From Allorhizobium borbori (GTDB taxonomy: Bacteria > Pseudomonadota > Alphaproteobacteria > Rhizobiales > Rhizobiaceae): a stretch of 64,000 nucleotides of DNA. The translations under genes were made by a program, and so were the position numbers. Shown piece by piece: positions 17,699-26,145 of the stretch. The DNA is taken from assembly GCF_014196535.1 (NCBI RefSeq), contig NZ_JACIDU010000005.1, positions 1-64,000 on the forward strand. The letters are read 5' to 3'. The notes beneath the pieces were generated by a model that did not search any database, was not told where the DNA came from, and saw nothing but the letters and a program-made list of their open reading frames with translations. The number at the start of each line of letters is the position of its first letter. Positions within the stretch are counted from its first letter, which is position 1.

Positions 17699-17811
17699 GT
17701 CGATCACTCCATAGCCCTCGCTGAAAACATGCGAGGGAAGGTTGGAACATGGGTCAATTCTCAATGGAAATATCAGGCCACGCCGGGTCAGTTCTCAGTG
17801 GAAATCAACAG

Positions 17812-18357
17812 CCTATCATCGAAAAGCGGCTGCGCCAGTTTCGCCGGCCGCATTGTGGTTCATTCAGGATTGACGAGACCTACGTCAAGATCCGGGGCAA
17901 GTGGCGTTACCTGTACCGCGCCATCGACAAGCACGGCAACCCGGTCGACTTCTTGCTCACGGCTAAGCGCGATCTCGACGCCGCTAAACGCTTCTTCCGC
18001 AAGATGCTCAAGGATGAGCAGTTGCTATCGCCGGGGAAGATCGGGACCGATGGCGCCAGTACATTTCCTTCTGCGATGAAAGCAGCCGTCGATGATGGGC
18101 TTTTGCATCCGAACCCGGTCCATTATGTCACCAAGCATCTGCAGCAAGGCATCGAAAGCGATCACTTCCGAGTGAAGAAGAACATGCCTAAGATCGGCGG
18201 TTTACAGTCATTCAAAACGGCTCGCCGGACGATCGCCGGGTTCGAAGCGATGTTGTGGCTGCGCAAAGGCTTCGGATTTTCCGGCGAGTGGACCGTCAAC
18301 GATCAAAACGATCTGCTCGGGCGCCTCTTCGGACTTCAAAAGGTTAACAAAGCGTGA
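17812..18357 (+). pseudogene. IS6-family transposase, N-terminus removed by IS21
   Basis: The frame enters directly from the IS21 end with PIIEKRLRQFRRPHCGSF and runs 181 residues to TGA at 18355. The DDE core is complete (D in RIDETYVKI, D in IGTDGASTF, E in GIESDHFRVKKN). About 75 N-terminal residues including the DNA-binding helix are missing. An N-terminal piece typical of the same transposase type survives at 44999-45075. Confidence 0.85.
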
Positions 18358-18963
18358 AAGCTGGGTGATTATCGGCTCAACGCGTCCTATCGCCAGCTTT
18401 GCGACACGCCCCATCAGGATGGCCCGGTGACGGACGTCCCGCAGGCTGTCGGTCCTGCAGGTCGCAACGAGGCGTGCCAGCTCATAGCCGGTGACGGCCT
18501 TGGCGCTGTTGCTTTTCCTTGAGCGCGGCACGGCGCGCACGGCAAGGCGGAACACCGGCTTGAGGGCTGGGGAGGCGAAGGCCCCCTGAAGCCCGCGCGA
18601 TTTCGTCAGCGTGGATCAGTTCGACAGCCGACGCCGCAGGGTGTCGGCGGCTTGTAGCTGGAGGCGCGCAAGAAGCCCTGGAGGCACAGCCTGTCCTCGA
18701 CCTCGGCCGGCATGCCGTGCTGCTGATCCGTCAGGCGCCTTTGCGCATCCCACAGGTGATAGGCGACTTACTGAAATGCCTGTTCGCGACTTTGTGAAAC
18801 CCGCACATCGTCGCAGCGCGCAGTTCTCCATGGTGAATAGCGGCCTGCGCACCGCTGCGAGAACGCTTCAACTTCGCGCCGTGAAGTTGATGTTAACCAG
18901 AGTTTTTACAGCGCGATTAATTCGGGCGTCTTATTATTGTCCGACCCGGAGATAACAATATCC
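18358..18963. other. Degenerate stretch between IS6 fragment and GGDEF/EAL gene
   Basis: About 600 bp without an intact gene. It contains a short tyrosine-recombinase relic on the minus strand (18415-18504, listed separately). The AT-rich last 80 bases probably carry the promoter of the GGDEF/EAL gene. Nothing else is recognised. Confidence 0.45.
18415..18504 (-). pseudogene. Remnant of a tyrosine recombinase
   Basis: The minus strand encodes KAVTGYELARLVATCRTDSL and continues RDVRHRAILM. This resembles the start of the catalytic domain of rhizobial phage-type integrases (LRDIRDRAILMVAFASGGRRRSE type). The following Arg-containing motif is lost. Too short to function. Confidence 0.4.
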
Positions 18964-21156
18964 ATGCAGAGTTTGGCGCGATTGAAATGGCTCTCCAATG
19001 TGGCGCTTGCCGCACTCGTTTCTCTTTGTTTCGGGGGACTTGTAGCCGGCACCCTTTTTTGGGCCGCTGCTCGATCGGATGAAGTGGCGGGAACCCGACA
19101 GCGTGATCTTGCCAAGTTGATAGTCTCCAAGGCCCAGATCGGGGTCGCCCATGACCAGGAAAGTGCAACGGTTTGGGATGACGCGGTCCGGGAGGTCAGC
19201 GCAGGTAATCTTGAGTGGATTGATACCAATCTCGGACAGTGGATGCACACCTATTTTGGCCATGACGTTGCTCTTGTCACCGCCGCTGATGGGAAGCCTA
19301 TCTATCAATTTAGCGCGTCTTCAGACGAAGTCGTATCGCCTGAGCAAATTCAGGCAGCCTACCAGCCGCTGGCTGAAACTCTACGTCAACGTCTGGCAGC
19401 CGAAGCTACCGAGGGCGTGAATGATCGTGTCCTGACGATCGGTGAAAGCGATATCACCCAAATCAACGGTCATCCGGCCATTGTCAGTGTCAAACCGATC
19501 GTGTCTGATACCGGCGATATTGAGCAGACGCCGGGACAGCAAAATCTTCATATTGCCATCCGCTATCTCGATGGGAGCTTTCCCTTAGAGGTTGGAAATG
19601 AATATCAGTTTTCCGAGATGACATACGAGTCCGTCTGGACACGAACCGGTGATCGAGCGTTCATACCGCTTGAAATGCGCTCCGGAGGTGTTGTCGGATA
19701 TCTGACCTGGCGACCGTTCCAGCCGGGGAGGAGTGTCTTGCACGCCACGCTGCCTACGGTCGGCGTGATCATGGCGTTGATTTTTATCGCGACAATCGTG
19801 GTGACGAACGCCATCAGAAGGCGTTCGGATAAGCTTTCGGAAAGCCGACAGCAACTCAGTCATCTGGCTTTGCACGACCCGTTGACTGGACTTGCGAACC
19901 GCACGCAGTTTAGCAAGGCTCTTGAGCGGTGCCTGAGCTCGGCGTCGGAAGATCAGAGCACCTCGGTCCTATTTGTCGATCTTGATCGCTTCAAAGCGGT
20001 CAATGACACTTTTGGCCATCCCGTCGGCGACCGTTTGCTGACACTTGTCGCCGAGCGCATGCGCGAGATCATTCCATCGGCGTTGATTGCACGGATCGGA
20101 GGCGACGAGTTTAATATCCTGCTTCAAAACACCGATGAACAGGCCATTGTGGATGCCTGCGGACGGATCGTCAAAAACCTGCATGAGCCGTTTATGATTG
20201 ACGGGCGTCATATTTCGATCGGAGCCAGTGTTGGCGCTTCCTCCACGAACGGTGCGATTGATCCGTTTGAACTGACCAGACAAGCCGACATCGCGCTGTA
20301 TCATGCGAAGGCGGCCGGCAGGAACACTTACGCGCTGTTCGGCGAACATATGGATGAGCTGTTGCGCACGCGCCGGGCATTAGAGCAGGACTTGCGCTTG
20401 GCACTCAGGGAGGGAACGACGATCGAAGCCGTTTTCCAGCCTGTTTTTGCTTCCGATACGGGCGAACTCACTTCCATGGAGGCTCTTGCCCGGTGGAACC
20501 ACAAAAAACTGGGCCCGATTGCGCCTGACATATTCATTCCGTTGGCTGAGGAGACGGGCCTGATCGCGGATATCGGCCAGATTATCCTTGATGACACTTG
20601 TCGATGCCTAGTGGATGCCCCGTCCACAGTCTCAATTGCTGTCAATGTCTCGGCTATCGAGCTGGCGTCGCCGTCTTTTCCGCTTCGGGTCTTGTCCACG
20701 CTCGAGAGCTGGGAGATCGATCCCTCGCGACTTGAGCTCGAGATTACCGAAAGCGTCGCTGTTGAAAAGAGGGGGGCTGTTGAAAGTAATATTGCGTCGC
20801 TTAGAGGCGCTGGCGTCCGATTTGCGATCGATGATTTCGGCACTGGCTATTCGTCTTTTGCGCGAATCCGAACATTGGAAATCGATAGAATGAAGATCGA
20901 CAGGTCGTTCATTCAGGACATGGAGCAAAGTGGAAACAAGGAACTTGTGTCGGCCATGATTGCGATGGCCCATGCAAGAGGGATGAAGATCACAGCAGAA
21001 GGTGTCGAAACGCTTTCTCAGTGCCAGGCGCTGAAGGCACTAAGATGTGACAATCTCCAAGGCTACCTGCTTTCCAAACCCTTGTCGCGCGATATGGCGC
21101 TGTCAAAGATTGGTTCAGATACGTCGGAAACGTTGGGGCCTATTGCCAAGGCATGA
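18964..21156 (+). CDS. Membrane GGDEF/EAL protein with CHASE4-like periplasmic sensor (cyclic di-GMP turnover)
   Basis: A 730-residue protein. Order: membrane segment (about 10-34), periplasmic CHASE4-like domain (about 40-255; VWDDAVREV and LGQWMHTYFGHDVALV are typical), second membrane segment (about 262-284), GGDEF domain (HDPLTGLANR, then RIGGDEF near 378) and EAL domain (MEALARWNH near 506, later DDFGTGYSS and EGVET). The GGDEF core and the EAL metal and catalytic residues all look intact. It could therefore make and break cyclic di-GMP, switching in response to an outside signal. ATG 18964 is chosen; TTG 18937 is possible. No partner gene is adjacent. Confidence 0.92.
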   Translation: MQSLARLKWLSNVALAALVSLCFGGLVAGTLFWAAARSDEVAGTRQRDLAKLIVSKAQIGVAHDQESATVWDDAVREVSAGNLEWIDTNLGQWMHTYFGHDVALVTAADGKPIYQFSASSDEVVSPEQIQAAYQPLAETLRQRLAAEATEGVNDRVLTIGESDITQINGHPAIVSVKPIVSDTGDIEQTPGQQNLHIAIRYLDGSFPLEVGNEYQFSEMTYESVWTRTGDRAFIPLEMRSGGVVGYLTWRPFQPGRSVLHATLPTVGVIMALIFIATIVVTNAIRRRSDKLSESRQQLSHLALHDPLTGLANRTQFSKALERCLSSASEDQSTSVLFVDLDRFKAVNDTFGHPVGDRLLTLVAERMREIIPSALIARIGGDEFNILLQNTDEQAIVDACGRIVKNLHEPFMIDGRHISIGASVGASSTNGAIDPFELTRQADIALYHAKAAGRNTYALFGEHMDELLRTRRALEQDLRLALREGTTIEAVFQPVFASDTGELTSMEALARWNHKKLGPIAPDIFIPLAEETGLIADIGQIILDDTCRCLVDAPSTVSIAVNVSAIELASPSFPLRVLSTLESWEIDPSRLELEITESVAVEKRGAVESNIASLRGAGVRFAIDDFGTGYSSFARIRTLEIDRMKIDRSFIQDMEQSGNKELVSAMIAMAHARGMKITAEGVETLSQCQALKALRCDNLQGYLLSKPLSRDMALSKIGSDTSETLGPIAKA

Positions 21157-21169
21157 CGAAATGATGCCA

Positions 21170-21465
21170 GCGTTTTTTGGTCAAGAAGCCGAAGGCACGC
21201 GGGGCATAACCGACGGCCTTCTCTACGTGACCTTTATCGGTGCCCTTCCCAGGACCCGCCATAGCGATGCTGGGTCAGGTGGTGGGATAGGAAATCGTTG
21301 AACAAGCGCCGCCCGCTTGCGGGTGCCGTCGGGACGGATCCTCGCTGCCAGGCGGCAGTCATTATCGTAGACGAGTGATTGCGGCACGGCCCCGAAGCCG
21401 GCGAATGTATCGATGTGGCCATCCACCCGAGCAACGGTCGTCGCGTTTGGGTGGACACCGACGAC
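21170..21465 (-). pseudogene. Remnant of an IS21 istA gene
   Basis: The minus strand reads ARVDGHIDTFAGFGAVPQSL, then VYDNDCRLAARIRPDGTRKRAAL. After a frame change it continues as NDFLSHHLTQHRYG and then KGHVEKAVGYAPRAFGF. This matches the middle of IstA (about residues 165-245 of the complete copy at 2864), including the second D and the E of the catalytic triad. It is frameshifted and lacks both ends. Confidence 0.75.
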
Positions 21466-21704
21466 TGCCAATCGGAGGGGCGGCCTCAGCTTTGTCTATT
21501 TTTTTAACAAAATCATATGTTTATTGTATGTATGCGCAGGAGTACCATTCGGTGCTATTTCACACCATGGGCTTCACCGGCAAGAATCCGTTGGCATCGT
21601 GGCGCATGGGTGAAACAGAATGTTGCATCGCGGCAATGTGTGCATTGACGAAAAATGTCCCGACGATCAGGTTGCCTTTAAGTCATACGAAACAGCAGGG
21701 ACAT
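21466..21704. other. AT-rich spacer upstream of ArsR gene
   Basis: About 240 bp, clearly more AT-rich than its surroundings. It lies between the istA relic and the ArsR start and probably holds the ArsR promoter. An upstream in-frame extension of the ArsR frame exists but has no domain content. Confidence 0.4.
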
Positions 21705-22049
21705 ATGAAACCTTCCGACAAAATATCCACCCAGTTACCGCCCCACGCTGCCGATGGATTCATGGGGCGCGTGGATGAAGTGGAAAAACTGCTACAAGCA
21801 ATCGCGAACACCCAGCGTGTGAAAATCCTGACGACGCTAAAGACGGGGGAGCGTTCAGTGGGCGCATTGGCAGAGGAGTTAAATATGTCTGATTCCGTTA
21901 CCTCCCAACATTTGAAGAAGCTTAAAGAAGCTCGGTTGGTGTCCAGCCGCCGAAATGGTAAAGAAAGATACTATTCTGTGACCGTAAATTGTAAATCTCA
22001 GGCTGTGTTCCATGCGCTGGATGCTATCGCTGACGGGGTAAGTATATGA
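21705..22049 (+). CDS. ArsR-family winged-helix transcriptional regulator
   Basis: A 114-residue protein. The ArsR/SmtB fold is clear: LLQAIANTQRVKILTTLKTGERSVGALAEELNMSDSVTSQHLKKLKEARLVSSRRNGKERYYSV contains the helix-turn-helix and the wing. The usual metal site CVCDLC in the recognition helix is absent; only one Cys (VNCKSQ) lies near the C-terminus. It is therefore probably not an arsenic or cadmium sensor, but a redox, sulfide or other type. The start is ATG 21705 with AGGGA upstream. The base composition is more AT-rich than the rest, suggesting separate transfer. No target gene is adjacent. Confidence 0.85.
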   Translation: MKPSDKISTQLPPHAADGFMGRVDEVEKLLQAIANTQRVKILTTLKTGERSVGALAEELNMSDSVTSQHLKKLKEARLVSSRRNGKERYYSVTVNCKSQAVFHALDAIADGVSI

Positions 22050-22504
22050 TACAGGAAGTCACGATTTATTTTTAGTTTTTGACGATCGAATGCAGAACGG
22101 AAGCCGATCGAATCGGAAACATTGGTGTTATTTTATGGTGCTTAGTTTATTGCTCTTATATCATCAATAATATGCCATACGGTAGAGCATGTGCGGAGCA
22201 GGTGCAGTCCTGCATGGCTTGATAGATCCCAAAGATTGGCCAAAGATGTCGAAAAGTCCATCGCCTCATCAGAGGCATGGGTCTTGATTGAACATACACG
22301 CCTGATGACCCGACGGCTTGCAAGGTGTCGATATCATTGAACGCTTTTCGGGTTCGATTCTCAAACCATCCCATTCAGGTTCAGGAGAGCGTGCAATAGA
22401 ACCCGGAGGTACTCTCGTTGAACGAGGTCAAGGACAATCGGGTAAACATCACACAGTTCAATAATATCAGCCTTTTGCACGGCCGAACAACTCAGTTGTT
22501 GCTA
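22050..22504. other. Intergenic stretch, no gene recognised
   Basis: About 455 bp between the ArsR gene and the convergent tadG-like gene. Frames on both strands are short and give no domain. No tRNA fold was found. Nothing is seen except generally raised AT content. Confidence 0.45.
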
Positions 22505-23791
22505 TTACCCTGTGATGCGTGGCTTGCCGGCAATCTTGTAAAAGAGGGCGTTCATGGCTGCGCTCAGATCGCTACCGAGGCCAACCTCGAAATAGAGCCC
22601 GTCGGAGGCGCATTCTTTCATCTTGGTGGCGATTTCTGCCTGGAACGGCTTGATCCAGTAATTGTACCAGCCGTTCTTCGGAAGAGGCAGATAGGTGGTG
22701 TAGAGAACGGCGATCTTCACCCCCTGCGCCTTCATCGGCGTGCAGAACTTGGTGTCGATCGGCTCCTGGCAACGGGTTCCTGTGGTCTGCTTCGTGCAAC
22801 CGGAGGACTTGGCACTGTCCCCAACGCCATCCGCGACCAGGAAGAGAACCTTCTCACGGTCGGTTTTCGAAGATCCCTTGCCACCGTTGCCGACAATCGA
22901 CTTGATGTTGTTCAGCGCCAGATCAAAGCTTGTCGTCTGGTCGTTGTTGTAACCCTGATAGGGAATGGTCATCAGATCGACGGCATTGGCCATCGTCTTG
23001 ACGGCGGCCAGATCGGTCGATGGTGTTGAGATGGTTGTCAGGCCCATCGTCTCTGCCTTGGCGCCGAATGTGTAGACGGCCATGCGGAACTGTTCGTCGG
23101 AAACGCGCGTTGCCGCCGCGGTATCCGTCAGTGTCTGCGTTGCCTGGCGCACGACATCGATACGCATCTTTACGCCAAGCGACTTGGCCAACGTGTAATT
23201 GTTCGTGGTGTCTGTCGTGTGGCAGGCGAAGGCACAGGTGTCGCTGGTGTTTTTCTCCATGGTCTCAATGCCGGCTTCCGTGGCGGCGACGCCCATCGAG
23301 GGTGTGTTGTCGATGAGGATATGGAAGTCGACGAAATGATTGTCCGGCGAGACGGCTGACGAACTGCCGGTGACGTCGATCTTGCTGACATTGATGATGC
23401 TGAGGAAACTTGTCGGCACGTTCAGGGTGAAGTTGACTTTCGAAACAATGTCGGTGGATTGACGAGCGACAGAGATGCCGACGTTCTCTACCAGTGCCTG
23501 CTCGGAGGGCGTGAGCTGCGCATTGAAAAGCTTCAGCGCTTCCTCGGCACCCAGAGCGACTTCGCCATCGCCCGACATGGCCAGCGCTGCTGCCATTGTT
23601 GACGATTTCTGCGACAGAACGCCAACCGCTGCCGCGTCCGCAGCGTTCTGATAGGCTTCACGGCGTTCCAGCGCGTAGGTGTAATCGACCGCAATTCCGA
23701 CACACGCGATCATCGGTACCGCCAGAAGTGCGGTCATGATGCCGAAATTCCCTGAGCGTGAACGGAGAAATGAACTTGTGATGTTGGACAC
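22505..23791 (-). CDS. TadG-like protein: TadE/G N-terminus with von Willebrand A domain
   Basis: A 428-residue protein. The N-terminus SRSGNFGIMTALLAVPMIACVGIAVDYTYALERREAYQNAADAAAVG is the TadE/TadG-type membrane anchor of Flp pilus (tight adherence) systems. From about residue 150 a VWA domain follows: FHILIDNTPSMG is a MIDAS-like motif in which the first Ser of D-x-S-x-S is Thr, and LFLVADGVGD comes later. A Cys-rich insert (DTCAFACHTTD and SGCTKQTTGTRC) suggests disulphides outside the cell. The start is GTG at 23791. No other tad or cpa genes are nearby, so it is an orphan, perhaps surface-exposed. TadG proteins act in pilus assembly or anchoring. Confidence 0.82.
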   Translation of the reverse strand: MSNITSSFLRSRSGNFGIMTALLAVPMIACVGIAVDYTYALERREAYQNAADAAAVGVLSQKSSTMAAALAMSGDGEVALGAEEALKLFNAQLTPSEQALVENVGISVARQSTDIVSKVNFTLNVPTSFLSIINVSKIDVTGSSSAVSPDNHFVDFHILIDNTPSMGVAATEAGIETMEKNTSDTCAFACHTTDTTNNYTLAKSLGVKMRIDVVRQATQTLTDTAAATRVSDEQFRMAVYTFGAKAETMGLTTISTPSTDLAAVKTMANAVDLMTIPYQGYNNDQTTSFDLALNNIKSIVGNGGKGSSKTDREKVLFLVADGVGDSAKSSGCTKQTTGTRCQEPIDTKFCTPMKAQGVKIAVLYTTYLPLPKNGWYNYWIKPFQAEIATKMKECASDGLYFEVGLGSDLSAAMNALFYKIAGKPRITG

Positions 23792-23894
23792 GATGGTTCT
23801 CAGACTTAAGCTCTAACGCGAGCTTCCGAAAGCAGGCCTCATGCCGGGTATATTTCATCTCAGATATCCAAGAATACATCACAAAGCATGAACA

Positions 23895-24089
23895 TCAGCC
23901 TAAGTGGGACGGTAAATGAACTACTATCTGATGATACCGCTGGAAAGCGTGGCAGAGTCTGAGTTTTCGGCCCGCAGTCGGCGAGCGCTCATTCGCATCA
24001 TGAATGAGGTCATGCAGCCAGGCGAGGGACGTGTAGTCCCCGATCAACAGGATGCCCGCGTGGTTTTTGAGCGCACCGTAGGAAAGCAT
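23895..24089 (-). CDS. Small hypothetical protein
   Basis: A 64-residue frame starting MLSYGALKNHAGILLIGDYTSLAWLHDLIHDANERSP. AAAGGA lies seven bases before the ATG. The first 35 residues look like an ordinary folded protein and resemble the N-terminus of small conserved hypothetical proteins with a HAG-x(4)-GDY motif. The last 25 residues look random, so the gene may be frameshifted or truncated near 23990. It follows the toxin gene on the same strand with a 36-bp gap. No function is assigned. Confidence 0.35.
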   Translation of the reverse strand: MLSYGALKNHAGILLIGDYTSLAWLHDLIHDANERSPTAGRKLRLCHAFQRYHQIVVHLPSHLG

Positions 24090-24125
24090 TCGCGGTATCC
24101 TTTCTATTATGTCCAAAGGGTGCCG

Positions 24126-24548
24126 TCAGACTCCCCACGGATCAACAATGTCGATTCCAAAGCCTTCAAAATCCTTGGTGTTGCGCGTCGCAAGCGTCAA
24201 CTGGTGAGCAACGGCAGTGGCTGCAATCAGCCCGTGCATCGAGGCGAGCCCACGACCGCTTCGCTTGGCAAGCGCCATGAGATCGCCCCAGGCCGAGGCG
24301 ACAGGCCCCTCCACCGGAATAATCCTGTTTTCGAAGCGTTGAGGCAGATCATATGTGAGCCATTCGTCCAGGGCGCCGCGCTTTCGCCCAGCATCCATCA
24401 GCGCGACACCGCGGCGAATTTCAGCGATCGACACGATGCTGATGAACGTACGGTCTTCGTCCAGCCCGTGAAGCCACTTAAGAACAGCTTCATCCGGGCG
24501 AGGTTTCGTAACTTCCGACAGAACGTTCGTATCGAGGAGCAGCCTCAT
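24126..24548 (-). CDS. vapC: PIN-domain ribonuclease toxin (VapC/FitB type)
   Basis: A 140-residue PIN domain. MRLLLDTNVLSEV carries the first catalytic Asp and SIAEIRRG the Glu. The third acidic site, usually D in xxDGLIAATA, reads ASMHGLIAATA with His in place of Asp. The last part TLATRNTKDFEGF has the closing Asp. VapC toxins cut tRNA or rRNA. The start codon overlaps the antitoxin stop (ATGA), so they are co-translated. The His may weaken metal binding or mark a subfamily. Confidence 0.88.
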   Translation of the reverse strand: MRLLLDTNVLSEVTKPRPDEAVLKWLHGLDEDRTFISIVSIAEIRRGVALMDAGRKRGALDEWLTYDLPQRFENRIIPVEGPVASAWGDLMALAKRSGRGLASMHGLIAATAVAHQLTLATRNTKDFEGFGIDIVDPWGV

Positions 24549-24787
24549 AACGACAAGTCACGTGGTTCGTCGTGCTGCCGTTCAAGATCCAGATCCGCGC
24601 CGCGCAGAGGCGATGCCAACAGAAATTCCGCGAGCGATCCCCTGCGCCCAGTTTTCCGCTGCCATTCTTCCGCGGAAACGACGACCACGCACGGCTTTCC
24701 GTTGCGGGTAATTGTCTGAGGCGCCAATTGCGCACGTTCCATAACTTCCGAGAGCTTTGCCTTCGCGCCAGCGACCGTCCAGCTCAT
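24545..24787 (-). CDS. Phd/YefM-family antitoxin
   Basis: An 80-residue antitoxin. MSWTVAGAKAKLSEVMERAQLAPQTITRNGKPCVVVVSAEEW is the Phd/YefM DNA-binding fold. The C-terminal SLAEFLLASPLRGADLDLER neutralises the PIN toxin. The start at 24787 (MSWTV) is chosen because Phd proteins begin there; the upstream 28 residues are hydrophobic and unlike the family. It probably represses its own promoter at the direct repeats about 45 bp upstream. Confidence 0.87.
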   Translation of the reverse strand: MSWTVAGAKAKLSEVMERAQLAPQTITRNGKPCVVVVSAEEWQRKTGRRGSLAEFLLASPLRGADLDLERQHDEPRDLSL

Positions 24788-24831
24788 ATCTTCGTGCGTT
24801 GATGCTTGCAGCGTCTCACCTATAACCAAAA

Positions 24832-24847
24832 TGACTATCGTGACTAT
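24832..24847. promoter_or_regulatory. Direct repeat TGACTAT-CG-TGACTAT, candidate antitoxin operator
   Basis: Two identical heptamers are spaced by two bases in the promoter region of the Phd/VapC-type pair. On the coding strand they read ATAGTCA twice. Repeats about one helical turn apart fit two adjacent antitoxin dimers. Confidence 0.4.
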
Positions 24848-24899
24848 AATGCGCAAACGGTCCTGCTGCAAGCGCTTGGCGGGAAAGGGGAGGGGACAG

Positions 24900-26033
24900 C
24901 TAAAGTCCGGATGCCTTGGTCAGATTTACCCGGAAGCGGTCGCGCCTTCGCTGGTACCGGCGAGTCATCTCTGCTGACGCATGCCCCAGCTGTTTCTGGA
25001 CATAGCGTTCATCGACGTCGGCCGAGGAGGCGAGGCCCGCTCTCAGCGAATGTCCGGAGAACTTTAAGACGCGCTCGATCTCGCTGAGATCGCCGCGAAC
25101 GCCTGCCGCCATCGCGGCCCTTTTCACAAGCCGAGCAACCTCCTTGTCGTTCAGCCGCTCTGACCCGACAGCTTTTCCTTGCCCCGTCACCCGACGAAAC
25201 AGGGGGCCATGAGCCAGCTTGGCGAACTTGATCCAGGTCTCGATTGCGGCGACCGGGCAGGTCGCATCGGCCGAACCGCGGCCAACCTCGACCTCTCGCC
25301 ATCCGGTCTTACCGCGCAGGGTAATAAGCATGCCCTTGTCGAGGATTTCGATCCAGCCGCGGCCGTCTTCGGTCTGGTTGGCCTTCAAATCAAGACCAAC
25401 GATCTCTGAACGCCGAAGACCGCCAGCAAAGCCGACGAGCAACATGGCCCGATCCCGCAGGCCGCGCAGAGAGCCGCGATCAAGCGTCTCGACCATGGCG
25501 ATGATGTCTTCAGCCCTGACCGCTTCCTTCTGGACGGGTGGCTTGGCGTGGCTGTTGCGAATGCCGGCCATCACGGTGGCTATATGCCGGTCCTTGCGAT
25601 CGAGCGAGAGTCCACGCTGGGCATAGTTCCAGGAGAGCGATGAGAGGCGCCGTTCGATGGTCGAGACTGAGTTCGCCTTTCCGCCCCGTTCAGCCGTGCC
25701 GGAAGCGCAGGCGGTGATATAAAGCCCGACGGTTTGAGGATGCGGAGGAAGAGGAGCCAGGTTTGACCGCCGGCACCACGCCGAAAAGTGCTTCCAGTCT
25801 GCGGCGTAGGCTTTGCGGGTATTCGCAGAACTCGCGGCTTCAACGTATCCCCGGGCGCGATCGGCAAGGCTGGTAAGATGCGCTGGCGTCGGATCCTGAT
25901 CAGTAGGGGAGGGGAGGGCGCCGTCACCCAACACCTCCGGCGTGGAAACATCATGCCTGGTCACCGTGCTGAGAGATGGCGCTGAGGTCTCCTCGACGTC
26001 ATTTTCGGTGTTTTGCTCGATGATTTGGGCCAT
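24900..26033 (-). CDS. Tyrosine recombinase / integrase
   Basis: A 377-residue phage-type integrase. A flexible N-terminus (~55 residues) is followed by a SAM-like core-binding domain (SANTRKAYAADWKHFSAWC) and a catalytic domain. The catalytic residues are visible: Arg in GFAGGLRRSEIVGL, His-x-x-Arg in SGHSLRAGLASS, His in KQLGHASAEMTRRY and the nucleophile Tyr in RRYQRRRD. The protein is full length. It is divergent from DUF1403 and scpB genes, with a perfect inverted repeat 20 bp before its start. It may resolve replicon dimers or promote site-specific integration. It regulates or acts at that repeat by inference. Confidence 0.92.
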   Translation of the reverse strand: MAQIIEQNTENDVEETSAPSLSTVTRHDVSTPEVLGDGALPSPTDQDPTPAHLTSLADRARGYVEAASSANTRKAYAADWKHFSAWCRRSNLAPLPPHPQTVGLYITACASGTAERGGKANSVSTIERRLSSLSWNYAQRGLSLDRKDRHIATVMAGIRNSHAKPPVQKEAVRAEDIIAMVETLDRGSLRGLRDRAMLLVGFAGGLRRSEIVGLDLKANQTEDGRGWIEILDKGMLITLRGKTGWREVEVGRGSADATCPVAAIETWIKFAKLAHGPLFRRVTGQGKAVGSERLNDKEVARLVKRAAMAAGVRGDLSEIERVLKFSGHSLRAGLASSADVDERYVQKQLGHASAEMTRRYQRRRDRFRVNLTKASGL

Positions 26034-26053
26034 TTTTCTATAATGGGCATAAC

Positions 26054-26078
26054 GTCCGATAATGCAAGATTATCGGAC
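26054..26078. promoter_or_regulatory. Perfect inverted repeat between integrase and DUF1403 genes: recombination site or operator
   Basis: The arms GTCCGATAAT and ATTATCGGAC are separated by five bases. Extending four bases on each side keeps 12 of 14 positions symmetrical. If nine-base arms are taken, the spacer is seven bases, like the core sites of Xer/Cre-type recombinases. It lies in the 112-bp divergent spacer and is the only such structure there. An operator for a repressor is the alternative. Confidence 0.55.
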
Positions 26079-26145
26079 ATTTTCTCTCGCCGACATGCCG
26101 TGCGGTTTTCTGCGTTTATGCTGGTATAAACCGCGCGCATAATCT

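Larger units (their letters stand above)
15312..17810 (-). mobile_element. Second IS21-family insertion sequence, complete, different subgroup
   Basis: About 2.5 kb, genes on the minus strand. The ends are inverted repeats beginning TGTTGATT and sharing CCACTGAGAACTGACCCGGCG. An inner second copy of GAGAATTGACCC occurs at both ends. The flanks (ACAGAATG and GCCTATCA) do not match, so the target duplication is lost. The left flank is a truncated unknown gene and the right flank a truncated IS6 transposase. Recombination between copies or an adjacent deletion has joined them. Its IstA and IstB are clearly different from those of the first IS21 in the window. Confidence 0.88.

Noticed and set aside
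22300-22400. Possible tRNA (GGTTCGATTC-like T-arm)
   Set aside because: No acceptor stem, D-arm or anticodon arm could be drawn around it.
23916-24719. 267-codon plus-strand frame
   Set aside because: Antisense to the PIN toxin, its antitoxin and the small upstream frame; no domain.
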